Source of the DNA: Corynebacterium atypicum
GTDB lineage: Bacteria; Actinomycetota; Actinomycetes; Mycobacteriales; Mycobacteriaceae
Assembly: GCF_000732945.1 (NCBI RefSeq)
Contig: NZ_CP008944.1
Coordinates: forward strand, 2,247,381-2,311,380
Reading direction: 5' to 3'
DNA length: 64,000 nt
The notes beneath the pieces were generated by a model, which was not told where the DNA came from, did not search any database, and was given only the letters and a program-made list of their open reading frames with translations. Both the position numbers and the translations under genes were made by a program. Shown here in pieces: positions 63,335 through 64,000 of this stretch (position 1 is its first letter; every line of letters begins with the position of its first letter).

Positions 63335-64000
63335 GGTCGGTACTCCTTAAAAAAGTTTTGCGCGCGCCGCCCCGTCGGGACGGCGCCAAAATGTTTTCAT
63401 CGCCCGCGGCGGCACCGATGGTGGCGACCACGCCCGCTGGGCACACATCATCCAGGCTTGGTGATGTGACAGACCCTGACAGACTACGCGGTTTATTCCT
63501 GGTCAGCCAAATCGACACGCGCGGTTTTTCCGGGGGCACCTGTAATTTCACAGCTGTGATTTGTTGTGGATAGCAGGCCAGCAGAGGCTGGCGAGCGGAA
63601 AATTTTGTGCACAACCTCCCCGGTTTTCCAGCCAGCGAAGATGAGAGACAATGGTGCGAGTGCCCACAGGCACCCACAGGCGCCGCGGCCGCAGGTTGTG
63701 GATAACTCTCAACATCAGGTTGAGAGTTGCTGCGATCAGACGCATATATGCAGGTCACGGAGTCAAGGGTGTAGTGGTAACTTATCCACAGGAGCCTGGC
63801 ACGGCTGTGGATAGTTGCCCACAGATCCGACTATTCACACCTGTGGATAACAGTGTGGATGGCGAGGTCGTAGCATTATTGACTTGTGAATACCGCAGTG
63901 GGGTTTTGCCGCCGCGGCAACCAAAGCACACAATGCCGCGGCTGACCCCTCGGATCGCCGCCGCGGGCACGCCCAGACCGGATACCAAGACAGGAGACTC
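63335..64000. other. oriC: oriC region, rpmH-dnaA side
   Basis: No gene. DnaA boxes: perfect TGTGGATAA at 63697-63705 and 63842-63850, perfect TTATCCACA at 63782-63790; one-mismatch TGTGGATAG at 63565-63573 and 63806-63814; TTGCCCACA at 63815-63823; TGTGGATGG at 63854-63862; and TGTGCACAA near 63606. Spacing is close and orientation mixed, as in corynebacterial oriC between rpmH and dnaA. dnaA itself must lie beyond 64000. The first 200 bases hold the rpmH promoter and a GC hairpin (near 63371-63393). Confidence 0.85.

Noticed and set aside
1..64000. CRISPR arrays, prophage, insertion sequences, tRNA or rRNA genes
   Set aside because: No regularly spaced direct repeats, transposase or integrase motifs, or cloverleaf/GGTTCGAATCC-type signatures were seen on either strand.

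Overview
The window is GC-rich actinobacterial chromosome, almost certainly from a Corynebacterium. The right-hand 16 kb carries the order pcnA - mutT4-like nudix - DUF6049 - murJ/pseudokinase - sigM - trxB - trx - cwlM - parB - parA - rsmG - yidC - yidD - rnpA - rpmH, followed by a DnaA-box cluster. This is the standard mycobacterial/corynebacterial flank of oriC; dnaA should start just beyond base 64000. The left part (dnaB, rplI, ssb, rpsF, GT87-like membrane protein, ponA, DUF5318, MarR) matches the Rv0058-Rv0049 neighbourhood and the C. glutamicum MalR region.

Layout. 1-3.1 kb: a thioredoxin and a CopA-type Cu-ATPase whose promoter carries a clear CsoR-type palindrome. 3.1-11.7 kb: minus-strand replication, ribosomal and cell-wall genes; a second DnaA-box cluster lies between dnaB and rplI. 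11.8-31.5 kb: housekeeping and accessory genes: MarR, universal stress protein, an MhuD-like haem-degrading enzyme, panD, DUF1846, dps, a Nei-type glycosylase, nnr, a DUF364 protein, leuS, an FGGY kinase, a DAACS symporter and SdpI. Among these are a frameshifted VanZ-like gene, the 3' stump of a CshA-type adhesin, and an orphan iron-box promoter. 31.7-35.4 kb: a large repeat-containing surface adhesin broken by five separate lesions, including a G10 tract in its signal-peptide region. 35.8-43.3 kb: trpL attenuator and trpE-G-D-C(F)-B-A. 43.4-46.3 kb: a Rieske-type Tat lipoprotein, an SBF-like transporter and a brnFE-like exporter pair. 46.4-64 kb: the oriC flank.

How the parts connect. Four near-perfect parS palindromes lie at 38.4, 40.5, 43.8 and 46.2 kb, 13-21 kb from parAB and 17-25 kb from oriC, so the trp region doubles as the probable ParB-loading (centromere) zone. 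One parS contains the trpG stop codon; another is written into the TrpF domain of trpCF. The trp operon is controlled by a promoter plus a three-Trp leader peptide and a terminator/antiterminator. Many single genes have a -10 hexamer 6-7 bases before the start codon, so leaderless mRNAs look common.

Most notable: (i) the parS cluster inside trp genes; (ii) the adhesin pseudogene with a phase-variation-like G tract; (iii) an orphan DtxR-type promoter with a truncated reading frame; (iv) a gene pair of in-frame amber interruptions with coding sequence continuing past them; (v) a zinc-ligand-less CwlM. I found no phage, insertion sequence, CRISPR array or tRNA gene, and no convincing wholly new multi-gene system.
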